Notes: generated from the letters alone by a model not told the origin. A stretch of DNA of 64,000 nucleotides from Macrotis lagotis (GCF_037893015.1 NC_133665.1:20311207-20375206); one strand, 5' to 3'; numbered from the stretch's first letter, positions 47,050 through 59,470 are shown. Translations and numbers: made by a program.

Positions 47050-49474
47050 GAGAAACTTGGAAGTGGAGTCAAGATGGTAGCATGAAGGCAGCATTTCCCA
47101 GGAACTTCTTTCTCCCAAAACTCCAAAAGCCAAAAAATTATGACACTAGCCAAAATTTAGAGGGGCAGAACCCACAGAAAGACTGAATGATACATTTTCC
47201 CAGTCCAAGATAACTTAGAAGTTCCATGGAAAAGGTGTGTTTCACCAGGAATGGGAGTCAGAAAAAGCCCCAGTCGCAGCACTGCCCTGGAACAGCTTGA
47301 AGGGGCAGGGAGAGAATTCTGTTACACCAGAATGAGTGTGGGGTGAGGCAGCGCCCACTGCAGGTGCAGTGAGAATCTGGAGAAAGCAGCCTGTACTCCC
47401 AGAGCAAAGCCCACAGATGATAAGAGGGTCAGGGAAGACTGCAGATATTTCTCTGCTCTCCCTCGGGGTAGGACTCTGCTGTTTTCCCACACTCAGATCC
47501 AGGTTGCAGTTTGGGCTTCCATACTAATATAGCTAAGCAGGACTCCTCCTTACAGCTCCAGGGCAGAGGGAAGTGAGGTGGTCATCTACATATCAAAGCA
47601 CAGGCAAGAGAGCACAAGACCTTGGAGGAATAAAGGTCCCAGTGGGGTGTTCCCCCGCAAAAAACAAAAATCCAAAGCCTTGGAAGTGCTGTGATTAATC
47701 TTGGGCTAAGGAAATGAGTAAACAACAGAAAAAAAGGATCTGACCATAGAGAATTATTTTTTAGTCCCATGGAAGATCAAAACACATACTCAGATGACAA
47801 CAAAATCGAAGCTTCCATATCCAAAACCTCCAAGAGGAATAGAAAATGGGCTCAGACTATGGATGAACTCAAAAAAAGGCTTTGAAAAGTAATTAAGGGA
47901 GTTAGAGGAAAAATGAGAATGATGCAGAAAAATCATGAAAACCAAATCAACAGCTTGGTGAAAGAAATACAAAAAAATACTGAAGAAAATAATATGTTAA
48001 AAACCAGTTTAGGCCTAATGGAAAAAGCAAAACAAAAAGCAAATGATGAGAAGAATGCCTTTAAAAGCAGAAATGACCAGCTGGAAAAGGATTTAAAAAG
48101 CTTTTTGAAGAAAATAACTCCTTCAAATGCAGAATGGAACTAAAGGAAGCTGATGACTTTGCAAGAAATCAGGAAGAAATAAAACTCTTCCAAAAGCCAA
48201 AAATTAGAAGAAAATGTGAAATATCTCATTGGAAAAGCAACCAACCTTGAAAACAGATACAGAAGAAATAATTTAAAAATTATTGGGCTATCTGAAAGCC
48301 ATGACTAAGAGAGGAGCCTAGACTTCATTTTTCAAGAAATAATACAGCAAAATTGCCCTGAGATTGAGAAGCAAAGTGTAAAATAGAAATTGAGGGAATA
48401 CACTGGTCACGTCCTGAAAGAGATCCCAAAAGAAAAATTTCCAGGAAATATTATAGCCAAATTCCCAAACTCCCAAATCAAAGAGAAAATTCTAAAAGCT
48501 TCTAGAAACAAAAAATTCAACTACCAAGGCTCCATAATTAGAATTACACAGAATCTGGCAGCATCTACATTAAGGGCTAGTACAGATTGGAATATGATAT
48601 TCCATAAGGCAAAAGATCTTGGTTTACAGCCAAGAATCAACTACCCAGCAAAACTGAGCATCGTCTTTCAGGGGAAAAGATGGACTTTCAATGAAATAGG
48701 GGACTTTCAAACTTTCCTATTGAATCAATCAGAGCTGAACAGAAAGTTTGATCTCCAAGTACAGGACTCTGGTGAACCATAGAGGGAGTGGAAGAGAGGG
48801 ACTAACTATGAGGAACTTGATGATGTTGAACTGCTTGTATTCCTGCATGGGAAGAAGATATTGATAACTCATTTATAAGAGATGTTAGAAGGAGCATATA
48901 TAGACAGAACATAGGAAGGAGAAGAATATAATGGTATAATATAGCAAAAAGATGGAGCCAATGGGTGATAAGGGAAAGTACTGGGAGGAAGGAGAAGGAG
49001 ATAAAGAAGAAGCTAAGACACATAAGAGTCAAGAAAAAGCTTTTTCAATGGACTGGAAAGGGGGAAGGCAAGGGGGAAAGAATGAGCCTTCATTCTCATC
49101 GGAAATGGCTCAGGGAGGAAATGACATACACAGTTAATAGGGTGAGGAAATCTGTCTTGCCCTGAAGAAGGATGGGAGGAAAGGGATGGGATGAGGGGGA
49201 ATGGGGGGAGGGAAGGGGGGGAATAGGTGATAGAAGAGAAGGAAGATCGAGGGAGAGGGTACTCAGATGCAACACACTTTTGGACAAGGCCAGGATGAAA
49301 GGAGAGAGAGAATAGAATAAATGAGAGTGGGGAGAAATAGAGTGGAGGTACAACTAGTAATAGCAACTGAGGGAAAAATATTGAAGCAACTTCTCTGGTA
49401 GACTTATGATAGGGTAAGCAACTCACCCCAGAGACAGAGCCATTGAAATCTGAACACAGACTAAAGTACATTTT

Positions 49475-49507
<33 letters not shown>

Positions 49508-49758
49508 CTATTCTTGAGGTTTTTCATCTTCTGGGGGGGGAGGGGGCTTATGTTTACTCTTATAACACATTCAATTTCGATCAATGTATAGCATGGGAAC
49601 AATTTAAAGATTGTAAGACTGCCTTCTATTGGGGGGGAGTGGGGGAGGGAAGGGAGGCGTGGGAAAAGTTGCAAAATTCAAAACCTTACAAAAAATAATA
49701 GATAGAAACTACTATTGTATATAATTGGAAAACAAATAAAATGTTAATAAAAAACAAA
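47050..49758 (+). mobile_element. HAL1 copy C, end-to-end complete, 2709 bp
   Basis: The perfect 14 bp duplication GAAACTCCAAATCA lies at 47036-47049 and 49759-49772. The order is a 5' UTR (47050 to ~47715) opening with AAGATGG, ORF1 (~47716-48781) and a purine-rich 3' region (48782-49758) ending in AATAAAATGTTAATAAAAAA. ORF1 starts MSKQQKK and keeps coiled-coil sequence, a recognisable NLKIIGLSE RRM motif near 48270, and a 130-residue open C-terminal part (48390-48782) with YQGSIIRITQNL and QPRINYPAKLSIVFQGKRW. Stops and frame changes break the N-terminal half. There is no ORF2 and no room for one, so the ORF1-only structure is original and not a deletion of this copy. Confidence 0.92.
49474..49510. 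repeat. TC/AC microsatellite in the HAL1 3' region
   Basis: About 13 TC units followed by AC units, at the position where copy A has shorter TTCTCTTCTC sequence. Confidence 0.9.
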
Positions 49759-50240
49759 GAAACTCCAAATCAATATTACACATCTGCTATTTGTCAAGGT
49801 TTATTTACTTAATTTCTTTTTTCTCTTTTTATTACTATTGTTAATATTTTGAAAACTATATCAAAAAGAGCAGTAATAGCAAGATATCCTTACTTTGGCT
49901 TTGTTGTGTTTTCTTCACTATAGATAAAGTTAGCTCTTGGTTTTAGATAATTATTGGTGATATTAAGGAAAAATTCATTTATTGATGTTTTAAACATAAA
50001 TGGTTATTTTGATGGAGGCTTTTTTTTCTATTTACATAATTGTGCAATTTGTATAGTTTTGTTATTAGTATGACCTATAATGACTTTGATTTTCCCAATG
50101 TTGAAGCATCTCTGCTTTTCAGTTATAAACTCAACCTGAATATAGTAAATAATTAAAAAATATGATGTTGTAGGCTGTTTGTTAGTATTTTTGACATTTT
50201 TGGCATCAAGATTCATTTTTCTTATTGATTCCACAAAGTA

Positions 50241-50809
50241 TTAACCTTTATGTATCACTCTCTCAATATGGCTCCTAAAAGCTATAACTAATCCAGCTTT
50301 ATGGAAACCTGTAATTCATTATGCCAAATTTCCATTAAAACTCAGCAATCCAAGTCAGAAGAAAAAAAAAATGAAATCAGAGGACAAAGACTATTCCATC
50401 AAAACAAAAGACCCAAACTACAAAACCCACCTAATCCCATGATCAGCAAAACCATAGTTACTCTGGCAGCATCTCTCTGTTTTCCCTTTTGTAACATGCA
50501 CTAGAATAATTGTCCCCTAGAAGTCTTTCAAGGAAACTTCTTTCTACAAAAATATAATAACACAGGCAAAGGGGACAGGACAGACCTAAATCCTCTTTCT
50601 GTGGTTTTTACCTCTTTTTTTTTCTGCTTTCTAAGCAGAAAATCAACTTTACTTTTCAATGTCTTGAAATTGCTATCATTCTAGACTTTCTGGCAGATGA
50701 CAGTAAGTAACAAAGTGCCTTTTGAATATATATAAATGTAAGATAAGATTTTTGACAGGTACAGAGATATAATGGATAAAGAGCCTGCCTTAGAATTAAA
50801 AAGAGTCTT
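50241..50809. other. No recognised feature
   Basis: Unique AT-rich sequence. Confidence 0.4.
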
Positions 50810-50959
50810 GGGGCAGCTACGTGGTGCAGTGGATAGAGCACCAGCCATGGAGTCAGGAGTACCTAAGTTCAAATCTTGCCTCAGACACTTAATAATTACC
50901 TAGCTGTGTGGCCTTGGGCAAGCCACTTAACCCCATTTGCTTTGCAAAAACTAAAAAAA
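50810..50959 (+). mobile_element. Short tRNA-type SINE, sense, complete
   Basis: The body is close to consensus, with an A-rich end. The flanking AAAGAGTCTT/AAAGAATCTT (near 50800 and 50961) is the probable duplication. Confidence 0.92.
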
Positions 50960-51305
50960 AAAAGAATCTTATGCTGACCTTGGTCAGTCACAGCCCCTTG
51001 GTGCTCCAAAAAAATCTTTACATTGAAGAGTTATCCAGTTTCTCATTGTGAAAATTCATTCATTCATTCATTCATTCATTCATTCATTCTTTTTTCCTTC
51101 CTTTTTTCTGTCTCTATAAATGTGTGTATATTAGTGCCAGGTTGGAAGAGAAAGGTGTCATTTAAGAAAACAGTAGATATTCCCACATGTCAAAGATGAG
51201 GGCCTGATGAAGTAGTGAATATATCTTCATTTTTGCTTCTACCTTAAACCCCCAAACCTTGATGGACATGGCCACCAAGTGGGTACATGTACATATATGA
51301 TATTG
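50960..51305. repeat. Unique sequence with an ATTC microsatellite
   Basis: 51053-51090 is about nine ATTC units. The rest is unrecognised. Confidence 0.85.
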
Positions 51306-51720
51306 TTGTTTATTCTTTGTTCTCAAAGAGGATCAGTGATATATCTGCAGGGTGATGTCTTGACTTGCTAGTGAATTGGATTTAAGTGAGGCAGGACTGT
51401 GCAAAGCCATCAGCCTCCTTTTCTCCTCCAGAGTCATCTGAGTGAAATGGCAATTTATAAGTCAAAATGAGTGAAGATGGTCCCAGATAGAGTGGGAGAT
51501 CTTGGCCTTTTTTAAATGAAGTCTTTCCCAGGTCTCAGTTTGTCTGAGGCAATACCTATTCAGTGATGTAAGTCTGGGTAAGAAATTAGGCAAAAGATGG
51601 ACTGGGAGGGGAAGAGCCTCAGACTCTGCCCAGAGCAGAAATAATTGCTATTTACACATTATATAAGTATAGTCCATGGATTTCATCACTAAGAAATGGA
51701 CAGCTTCCCCCACCCATTCA
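51306..51720 (-). mobile_element. Family X copy, antisense
   Basis: It starts 'tgttgtttattctttgttct' (reversed 3' end), then 'ggtgatgtcttgacttgcta', 'ttggatttaagtgaggcagg', 'ttttctcctccagagtcatc' and 'ttaggcaaaagatggactgg'. It ends near a 'tccatggatttcatcacta' segment that resembles the TCCTGTGATTTCAT arms at 14812. Confidence 0.7.
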
Positions 51721-52706
51721 TAAATACACATACTATCTATCTAACTGTGTCATCTATCTATGTATCTAAATATTCACACAAAACACACACACATATACAT
51801 ATAGATAAATAATGTATGTATACAAAATTGTTGTGAGGATCAAATAATTATAAAGTGCTTACATCTATTCCCAGAGTCAAACTGAGAAAGTATATTCTTT
51901 CTGTCAAGAGATACATATCAAGGTACCAAAATCTATTCACTAAATATCTCTCTTGCATCCCTTCTTTGACAATGAAGGACAATTACACATCACAGAGATG
52001 TTATGTCACAGTGTTGAATTAAGTATAAACTAGCTTCAAAAACTATAATGCAAATCTAGAATTAGGAATTATCTAAAGAATAAAGAAAACTTTGGGGACA
52101 AATGATTTCCTTTGGTGGGTATAGGAGAAGGGAAGCTAAGAATTCCTAAGGGATTTTCACAGAGATCCTGGAGTGTAATGGTCCACAGCTTCTGTACATT
52201 TCAGCCCCGTCCCTTCTTAGGAAATGGAAAAGTAGAGGCCAACTGCTTGCTGTCTCCTTTTTCCTCTGCAAAAACAAAAACAAAAGTCCCCCTTGCAAGC
52301 CTCTCCCAAGCCCCACCCAATCCTAGGTAAAGAAAACTTCTTTTGTCTGCTAAAATGGTTTCCCAAAGTCCACTTAGCTAGATTCTGGAAACTTTTATTC
52401 TTTGTCTGCACTGGGGTCAATCTCCCTCACCGACTTGTTCCACGTCTATCCATGGGAGCATGTGGAGCCAGGAGTGTTAGGATGATTCTAATGATATCAT
52501 GCAATCCAGACTAAGGATGAAAGTTCCTGGAAAATAGGAACATCTGGAAATTCTCTGACAGAGCATTTTTGACCTTGGGAATTCCACTTGGTGTATTAAT
52601 TCTGTTAGGGATTTTTTCCCCTCTGTACATCTGTGGTTTTTGACCTTTTGAGGCAAAAATGAATAAAAAAATTAAAAGTGAGTTCCTAGGTAGTTAAGAT
52701 CGGGAT

Positions 52707-52757
<51 letters not shown>

Positions 52758-53404
52758 AGTGGTATTCTGAAAATCGATCTCTCCAAGATGTAAATGTATT
52801 CCCTAAAATGAGAAGATAGGAACATCAAATTAGCATCAAATAACTTAATTTTGTACATAATATATATAATATATATATGTTGATCCTTGAAAGAAAAATG
52901 GATTTCTATATGTATATGTGCTAAAATATTTAAATACTACAAAAATTAAACAGTTGAAAAGTTGAAAGGGTTAGGGGGCCCACCTTCAGGATACAGAGCT
53001 ACTTTTCCAGGGTGGAAGGCAAGAGTCCTGGAACCTTCTATGGTAGCAACAGCAACCTGACATGAATAAAAAATGCACCAGTCTGTATTTGGATGTCAGA
53101 GTTAAAAATGAGCTCAGTAAGAGCTACTGAAATTTCTCTGCTTTACCACTTCTTCCTGAGAGAGGCTAGAGACCAAATGGGCAAAAGCCAATTGGAATGA
53201 AATAATAAAATGTATTCAAATTTTGTATGAGCCTAAAACTTTAGTGAGAGCAAAGCATGACATGTAGGAATAAACATATATACATATATTTATATTCCTA
53301 TGCATATAGAGAGACATGCACATGTTCATCCATGTACATTCATTCCAATTCCATTTATTCTTCAAGGTTCACAGAAAATTCTTTCTCTAGACATCCAAGT
53401 CTAC
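51721..53404. other. Mostly unique sequence with a TG microsatellite
   Basis: 52707-52754 is a TG array of about 24 units. 52100-52520 is more balanced in composition than its surroundings and repeat-free, with chance frames up to 73 codons that match nothing I know. 52860-52880 is a short TA run. No gene is supported. Confidence 0.45.
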
Positions 53405-53529
53405 AATGATCTTGGAGTCATAAGATCATAGGTTAGAGCTGAGAAGGACATTATAGGTTATCTAATCCACGGGCACATGCCATGCATACACATATACACA
53501 CCCATATACACCCCCCCACACACACTCTT

Positions 53530-53571
<42 letters not shown>

Positions 53572-53640
53572 TTTGAATGTTAAGTGACTTGCCCAAGTAG
53601 CAGACCCCTAATCTGAACCCAGGAATTCTTACTCAAAATC
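53405..53640 (-). mobile_element. MIR-type element, antisense, with CA and TC repeats inside
   Basis: The left part 'gagctgagaaggacattata' and 'ggttatctaatccac' and the right part 'gttaagtgacttgcccaagt' are halves of an antisense MIR-type unit. 53480-53568 between them is CA-rich then a TC array. Confidence 0.6.
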
Positions 53641-53734
53641 CATTTTATTGTCAATTTCCATTTTATTAAACTACTTTCTGTCCCTGCATTCTTAGAGCAT
53701 TTAATATCTCCACTTAGATAACATATTCCCCTAC

Positions 53735-53889
53735 TTTTTTTTTTTTAGGTTTTTTGCAAGGCAATGGGGTTATGTGGCTTGCCCAAGGCCACACAGCTAG
53801 GTAATTATTAAGTGTCTGAGGACAGATTTGAACTCAGGTACTCATGACTCCAGGGCCAGTGCTCTATCCACTGTGCCACCTAGCAGCCT
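53735..53889 (-). mobile_element. Short tRNA-type SINE, antisense, complete
   Basis: A poly-T start, a near-consensus body and the end 'tgtgccacctagcagcct' followed by a C run. Confidence 0.9.
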
Positions 53890-53939
53890 CCCCCCCCCCC
53901 TGCCAATTTTGTTTTATGTTTTCTTCAGGGAGAGAGACT

Positions 53940-53942
<3 letters not shown>

Positions 53943-54025
<83 letters not shown>

Positions 54026-54026
54026 A
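53943..54026. repeat. GA microsatellite
   Basis: About 40 GA units with one AAAG interruption. The Arg/Glu frames over it are artefacts. Confidence 0.97.
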
Positions 54027-54090
54027 GACTTTGGAGAATACTTAGATATTATATAACTCACTCAAAAAGGCATCTGCCCAATCATACACA

Positions 54091-54350
54091 AGGAACAGCT
54101 AAGATGGCACAGAGGATTAAGTGCTGGGCCTGAAAATAGGAAGACTCCTTGAGGTCAAATCTATCCTCAGACACTTACTATCTATGTGATCCTAGGCAAG
54201 TTACTTAACCATGCTTGCCTTATGGCAAGTTTCCTCAACTGTAAGAGAAAAATGGCAAACCACTTTAGTATCTCTGCCAAGGAAACGCTAAATGAAATCA
54301 AGCAGAGTCATACATTACTGAAAAAAATGACTGAACAACAAAAAACACCC
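54091..54350 (+). mobile_element. Long RTE-tailed SINE, sense
   Basis: Head 'ggaacagctaagatggcaca', middle 'aaatggcaaaccactttagt' and 'atctctgccaaggaaacgct', end 'aaaaaatgactgaacaacaa'. Confidence 0.85.
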
Positions 54351-55829
54351 AACAACCACACAAAAGACAAGGGATTCATCTCTCTAAAATTTATGGGACT
54401 TATTGACATAATGTCTGAAAAATCTGAAAATATTTAATAATGTTAATTATTATTATCTTAACTATTTCTAGAAAGAGAATCATTAGTCAAGTTTTGTTGT
54501 TGTTTTTCAAAGACTAGAATCAAATTTCCCATATATTGGTGAGATTCATGTCTGAAAATCCCAAACCCCAAGAGCCTTAATTTTTTTAGCTTAAAGAAAT
54601 ATTTTCTTCAAATATATAAAGCTAAGAGGTAAACAGTTTAGCCCAGCTCCTATAGTAAGCAGTCTAGATGGATTTACAAACCATAAAATAATGTGCTAAA
54701 CACTAGAAATCTAGTGAATTCAGATTTCTCACTACTAGAGAGGACTACTCTGAGAATCTTACCGAAAGAGGGAGTACAAAAGGGAAGGGGGGGGTGGTCA
54801 ATACTTTCCCATAAACTAAGTCTCATTAAAGAGTCCCAATCTCTTTGGATGGTTCCATAAGAAACAGAGAGACTGGAATGCTGTGATAACCTGGAGTGTA
54901 GTCAAAGATCTCTAGGTAAATATTCTGCCAATTCTGCCATCTAGTCCATGGAGGAAGTCAAGTATTGGAATAGAATTGTTTTGGAAAGGAGATGAGATAA
55001 ACTATAATTGATCTGTCACTATCAACTCATTCTCAAGAAAAATTTGAAGGCTTAATTATCATGGCAGGCAGAATTAACCATGGGATCTTTTGCTTATAAA
55101 AAACCAACTTTCCAATACAAAGGAGGCAATAAAAGTCCAGACTCCTGTAAATCGATTGCAAGAGGCCATCACAGTTGCAAATATTTCCTACCATTTGGCT
55201 TCCTACCAGTAAAACAGTCAGTTGCCATTTTGAAAACTATGCTGAAGTACAGACAAGGCATATTTTTAGCCAATGTGATTAAGCCTCTTGTTTTCATAAG
55301 CAAAAATTTGCCCATTTTTGAAGTGTGTTTCCCATTATCTTGCTTATTTTTAAATTCCCTGAATTTCACATCCTACCCAGAAAATCTGTATTGCATGCTA
55401 AGTAACATAACACATTGCCCAAATGGGCAAAGGTGATCCTAGTCATTTGAAAAACTTGAAAATTCTAGGCATTTTTTATGGCAATACAATAATTTGTGTG
55501 TATATGTATGTATATAAACAAGAGACTTAGAGGAGGACTGAATCATTAAAAAAAACTAGGCTAAGTAAATTTATATGTTTAAACAATACAAACTAGACTT
55601 TGCCCTCATAAAACAAGCTCTTTGGTTCCAACATTTTACCTATTTCCTGATTATTTTCAAGACTTATGACTTCAATAGTCTTTTACTGTTATCAGGGTTA
55701 GAAAAAGAAACTGCCTCCATAGGGTAAGTGGGATAATCATCAAAATAAAATCTCACATGCTAACAAACTGTGAAACATAATCTCAACATTACTTATCCAA
55801 TTAGTAAGTGAAAACCCAAGAGGTAATGA
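54351..55829. other. 1.5 kb without recognised repeats
   Basis: This is the longest repeat-poor stretch near the right side. 55080-55436 has an open frame of 118 codons on the plus strand, but its composition is that of non-coding DNA and no domain is visible. It could be conserved non-coding sequence, which cannot be judged here. Confidence 0.4.
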
Positions 55830-56095
55830 CATAGTGTATAACCCATTGGACTTGGAGACAGGAAAGCTCAATGTAGACATTTTGTCTCAGATGTTTAATT
55901 GCTGTTTGATCTGGGGTAAGACATTTGATCTCTTTTAGCCTTAATTTCTCCATTTAGACAATGGGAGTAATAATAGTACCTTCCTCTTACAGTTGTTGTA
56001 AGAATCAAATGAAATAACATTTTGAAGCAGATAAATAACCTGGCAAACCTTAAAGTGTTATAAAAATATGAACGCTAGTTATTATATTATAAATA
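55830..56095 (+). mobile_element. Nearly full-length MIR, sense
   Basis: The whole order is present: head 'cattggacttggagacagga', CORE 'tttctccatttagacaatgg', 'gttgtaagaatcaaatgaaa' and the end 'aagtgttataaaaatatgaa' with 'gctagttattat'. Confidence 0.85.
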
Positions 56096-56234
56096 GCCTG
56101 ATTTATATCTAGAATAGATGTCATGATTTCAAGGGTACCAGGCCATTTTTCTTATCCTAATGGGTTAATTAAGGATGTCTCAGCTTAGAATTTCACATTT
56201 AAGTATTTAACTGAAAACTGTGATGCTCCTTAAA

Positions 56235-56420
56235 ATGCAAATTTCCATGAGGGACAGTGTTTCACAGCTGGAAGAGTCCTGGATTTGAAGTCAGAGGACC
56301 AGAGTTTGAGTATCTGCTTTTGCCATGAATACCTTTGTAACTGGGTAAATGGTTTCATCTTTCTGAGCCTTGGTTTTGTTATCTATAAAGTAATGACCTC
56401 TAAAGTTTCTAAATATATAT
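56235..56420 (+). mobile_element. MIR-type element, sense
   Basis: 'gtcctggatttgaagtcaga', 'ctttctgagccttggttttg' and 'aatgacctctaaagtttcta'. Confidence 0.7.
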
Positions 56421-56764
56421 CCCTGTTATAACAGGGGATATGGAGCTCACACACAGCCTTGTCTAGTTGCAGCAAACACTGAAGAATTCAAGTATTTTGG
56501 GAATAATGAAGATATGCCATTACTGGTGACTGACTCAATGAATCTACAAAAGGAGGTGACATTTCCTCAACTTCTTTCTCTTTCCTGTCTCTTTCTTATG
56601 TCAGAACTTTTTAAGTTTATTCCTAGATGGATGGGTAGAAAAGGCTGCCACCCTTCTGCCCTCTCTTCAGCCCCACTTAACAAATATATGAAGGTAAGCA
56701 AAAGAAAGAAAGAAATCTCATTCTATACCCTGATTCCAACACTAACCTGTGAGGAGGTAAGATT

Positions 56765-56990
56765 TTGTTGTCATTTTTCAGTGGTGTCTGACTCTGTGAC
56801 TCCATTTGGAGTTTTTTTGACAGAGATACTTACTATTTACTTCTCCATCTCATATTACAGTTGAGAAAACTGAGGCAAATAGAGTTAAGAGACGGATCAC
56901 ACAGCTAATAAGTGTCAGAAATCAGATTTAAACTTAGGTAGAGTCTTTCTGACTCTATGTCTGGACTCTATCCAGTGCCTCATTGATCTT
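56765..56990 (-). mobile_element. Long RTE-tailed SINE, antisense
   Basis: Reversed RTE-type end 'ttgttgtcatttttcagtgg' and 'tgtctgactctgtgactcca', then 'tttggagtttttttgacaga', then 'aactgaggcaaatagagtta' and the reversed head ending near 56990. Confidence 0.8.
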
Positions 56991-57204
56991 CTAGAATCAT
57001 GGTTGACCATCTAACAGTGGTATTCTTATTGTTAGTCTATGAAACTGAAGTTTGCCCAAGAGTGGTAACTTTTTAAGTTATTTCCAGTCAATTATACCTA
57101 GTTGTGAATCAATTGATGGGAGGAATGCTTGGAAATAAAATTTCACCTATTTCATAAAATAGTGAACCCTAAGTAAGAAATTAAGCAGAAACATTATCAC
57201 TTCA

Positions 57205-57345
57205 CCCAAATGTAAAATGGAAAGAATAGTAGTACCTTCCTCAAAGAATTATTTGAGCATCAAATGAAATAATAATTTTTTAAAAAAGTAAAATTTTTAA
57301 AAAGTAACTATTGTAGTGTCTGGCACATAGTAGGTTCTATACTTC
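57205..57345 (+). mobile_element. MIR 3' part, sense
   Basis: 'aaatggaaagaatagtagta', 'gagcatcaaatgaaataata' and 'gtgtctggcacatagtaggt'. Confidence 0.7.
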
Positions 57346-58189
57346 CCTTTCTCTTTCTCACCCATTCAGGCTTGCTTCTTGACAGTAACTCTCACATCAT
57401 CATTCCCATCATCACATGGGAACTTGCAAAAGAGAACCAGGATTGCGTATTCCTCTTCAAAGTAATAGTATCTCCCTTTACCTTTTTATTTTTAAACCAT
57501 GTGGTATAGAGAATTAGAAGCTGCAATGGTCTGAGAACTCTAATTATAAGCATATTTTAAAATTTATTTCACTAAAATAACAAATATACCTTGCTTTCTA
57601 TTATAGCTCCCTTAAAAACATTGTATTCATTAGAATTTTTTTTGAAAGTAAAATAATATGAATACAGTCGAACAGCTGGGTAATTTTAAAAAGTCTTTTG
57701 GTAAGTCATTTTGGAAAGTGACAAATCCTTTTAAAATCCAAAAAAATCTTTCTGATTTTTCATACATCTGTTTTTCTTAAAACTAGGCCTGCTTGCACTT
57801 AAATACATGTTCTCTTTGTTAAAATATTGACATATAAACACTATATGTTGTATATTTGTGTACCTGTGTGTATATGTGTATGGGGAGACTGGAATGATCT
57901 GTAACTCAAATGCTTATAAAATTAATCATATCTTATTTGATCATATTTTAAATGTATAAGTTAAATAATTTAAAAAATTCTAATAGATCTTTTTTCAAAT
58001 AAAGGATCATACCCAAACATCTTTTTTTTTTAATGGGAAAACTAGATTTTCATATAACACACTTTCTTAAACTCAAATGCACCTGGATATTTCCAACTTC
58101 TCCAGAATCATAATGGGGAAATTATATAATGGATACTTAGTATTAGAATAATTTCAATAGTTCAAAGTGAAGTCATAAAACACTGAATA
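57346..58189. other. No recognised feature
   Basis: AT-rich unique sequence. Confidence 0.4.
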
Positions 58190-58196
58190 GTAATGG

Positions 58197-58256
<60 letters not shown>

Positions 58257-58323
58257 CATTACTACCAGTACCACCACTATACTGAATAGCTATAGGAATA
58301 GTAACACTACTACTACAACTACC

Positions 58324-58381
<58 letters not shown>

Positions 58382-58515
58382 ACTACTACTACTACTATTA
58401 CCACCACCAGCACCATCAACCACCACCACCACCTTCACCATCACCACCGTCATCATACTGTATAGCCACAACAATAGTAATACTACTACTACTACTACTA
58501 CTACCACCATCATCA
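58190..58515. repeat. Higher-order TAC/ACT repeat block
   Basis: Three ACT-rich arrays (about 58196-58256, 58301-58395, 58478-58504) are each preceded by a related unit of the form ACTGAATAG or ACTGTATAG, a short spacer, then AATAGTAA or TAGTAATGG. The poly-Ser frame on the minus strand is an artefact of the array. Confidence 0.9.
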
Positions 58516-58709
58516 CATCTTACATTTGAAACATCAATCTAGTATTTTAGATAGAGAGCCAACCTTGAAGTCTGACCAGTTTGTCTTTAATGTAAAAGTT
58601 TGAAGGAAAATAATATAAAATAATACAGAATAAGTAGGTTGGAATCAGAATGATATGGCCTCAGTACCAATCTGAGAATTTTATACTTTAAATTTTATAC
58701 TTAAAAAAG

Positions 58710-58896
58710 CTAGGGGTTTTGAATCTAGGTCCTGTGAACTTGTCAAAAATAATTTTTTATTCTTTTTCATTATAGTTGGTTTCCTTTATAATTCTTTGTA
58801 TTTCATTCTATGCATTTAAAAATATTCTGAGGAGCTATACGCTTCAGTTGACTGACAAATCAGTCCATGTCATAAAAAAAAGTTAAGATCTCCTAC
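58710..58896. mobile_element. Small non-autonomous hAT element, near complete
   Basis: The left end 'taggggttttgaatctaggt' and right end 'agttaagatctcctac' are reduced forms of CAGGGGTTCTTAACC-type inverted ends. The interior 'tgtatttcattctatgcatt' matches 41160-41190. It has no transposase. Confidence 0.65.
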
Positions 58897-58984
58897 CAAG
58901 GGGGTAGTTCTTATCCTTCAGACACAGTAGGGAGTCATAAAAATTTTTTAAATAATCTTTTCTGCTAAGGAAAGTGGCTTTATT

Positions 58985-59470
58985 TCACAATACTTCTGTT
59001 TCAAGGATTTTAAGTTGACATATATGTGGTAGAAGGGGTTAGAGAGGGGAAAGACAATAGCAGGCAAATCAATAAGGAAGCTTTTGCAATAATACAACTG
59101 AAAGGCAATGAGGGCCTGAAGAACAGAGTAGAAAACGGTAAGTGGAGAGATGGGAACAGATATGGTATATTGTGGAAATAGCACCATACTTGACAATCAA
59201 TTGACTATATAGGGAAAAGGATTGGGGAAGCTGGGGTTTCAAGAGAGAAATATGAATCAAAGATGACTCCAAGGTTGTGAACCTGACTGTAAAGATGATA
59301 GTGCCTTACAGAATTAGGGAAGTTAGAAGGATGTATAGTTTTGTAGAAAGAAAAAAAATTTCCAGTTCTATTTAGGTCATAATCAGTTTGAGAAACTGAT
59401 GGAACATTCAGGAAATAATGAAAACCCAAACTGTACTGTACTTGGCATAACTCAATGAACTTAGTCTGGA
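58985..59470 (-). mobile_element. L2 LINE ORF2 fragment, antisense
   Basis: Minus-strand frames give the L2 words VLQALIAFQLYYCKSFLIDL (L2: LVQALITSRLDYCNSLLIGL) and TIHPSNFPNS...VHNLGVIFDSYFSL (L2: NLGVILDSSLSL), in the correct order. It is broken into three frames. Confidence 0.8.

Larger units (their letters stand above)
46610..50240 (-). mobile_element. Decayed L1 remnant, antisense, split by HAL1 copy C
   Basis: The left part (46610-47049) has 'aaaataatatccctttatat', 'tttcccaattaatgggtatc', and AT-rich L1-like sequence. The right part (49773-50240) has 'aagatatccttactttggct' and 'ttggttttagataattattg', ORF2-like in antisense. The target duplication of copy C shows that both parts were contiguous before insertion. 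The left half could instead be another old L1 piece. Confidence 0.5.

Noticed and set aside
53828-54133. Arg-Glu repeat 'protein' of about 100 residues
   Set aside because: It combines a reversed SINE with the GA microsatellite; not a gene.
58162-58419. Poly-serine open frame on the minus strand
   Set aside because: It is entirely produced by the TAC/ACT array.
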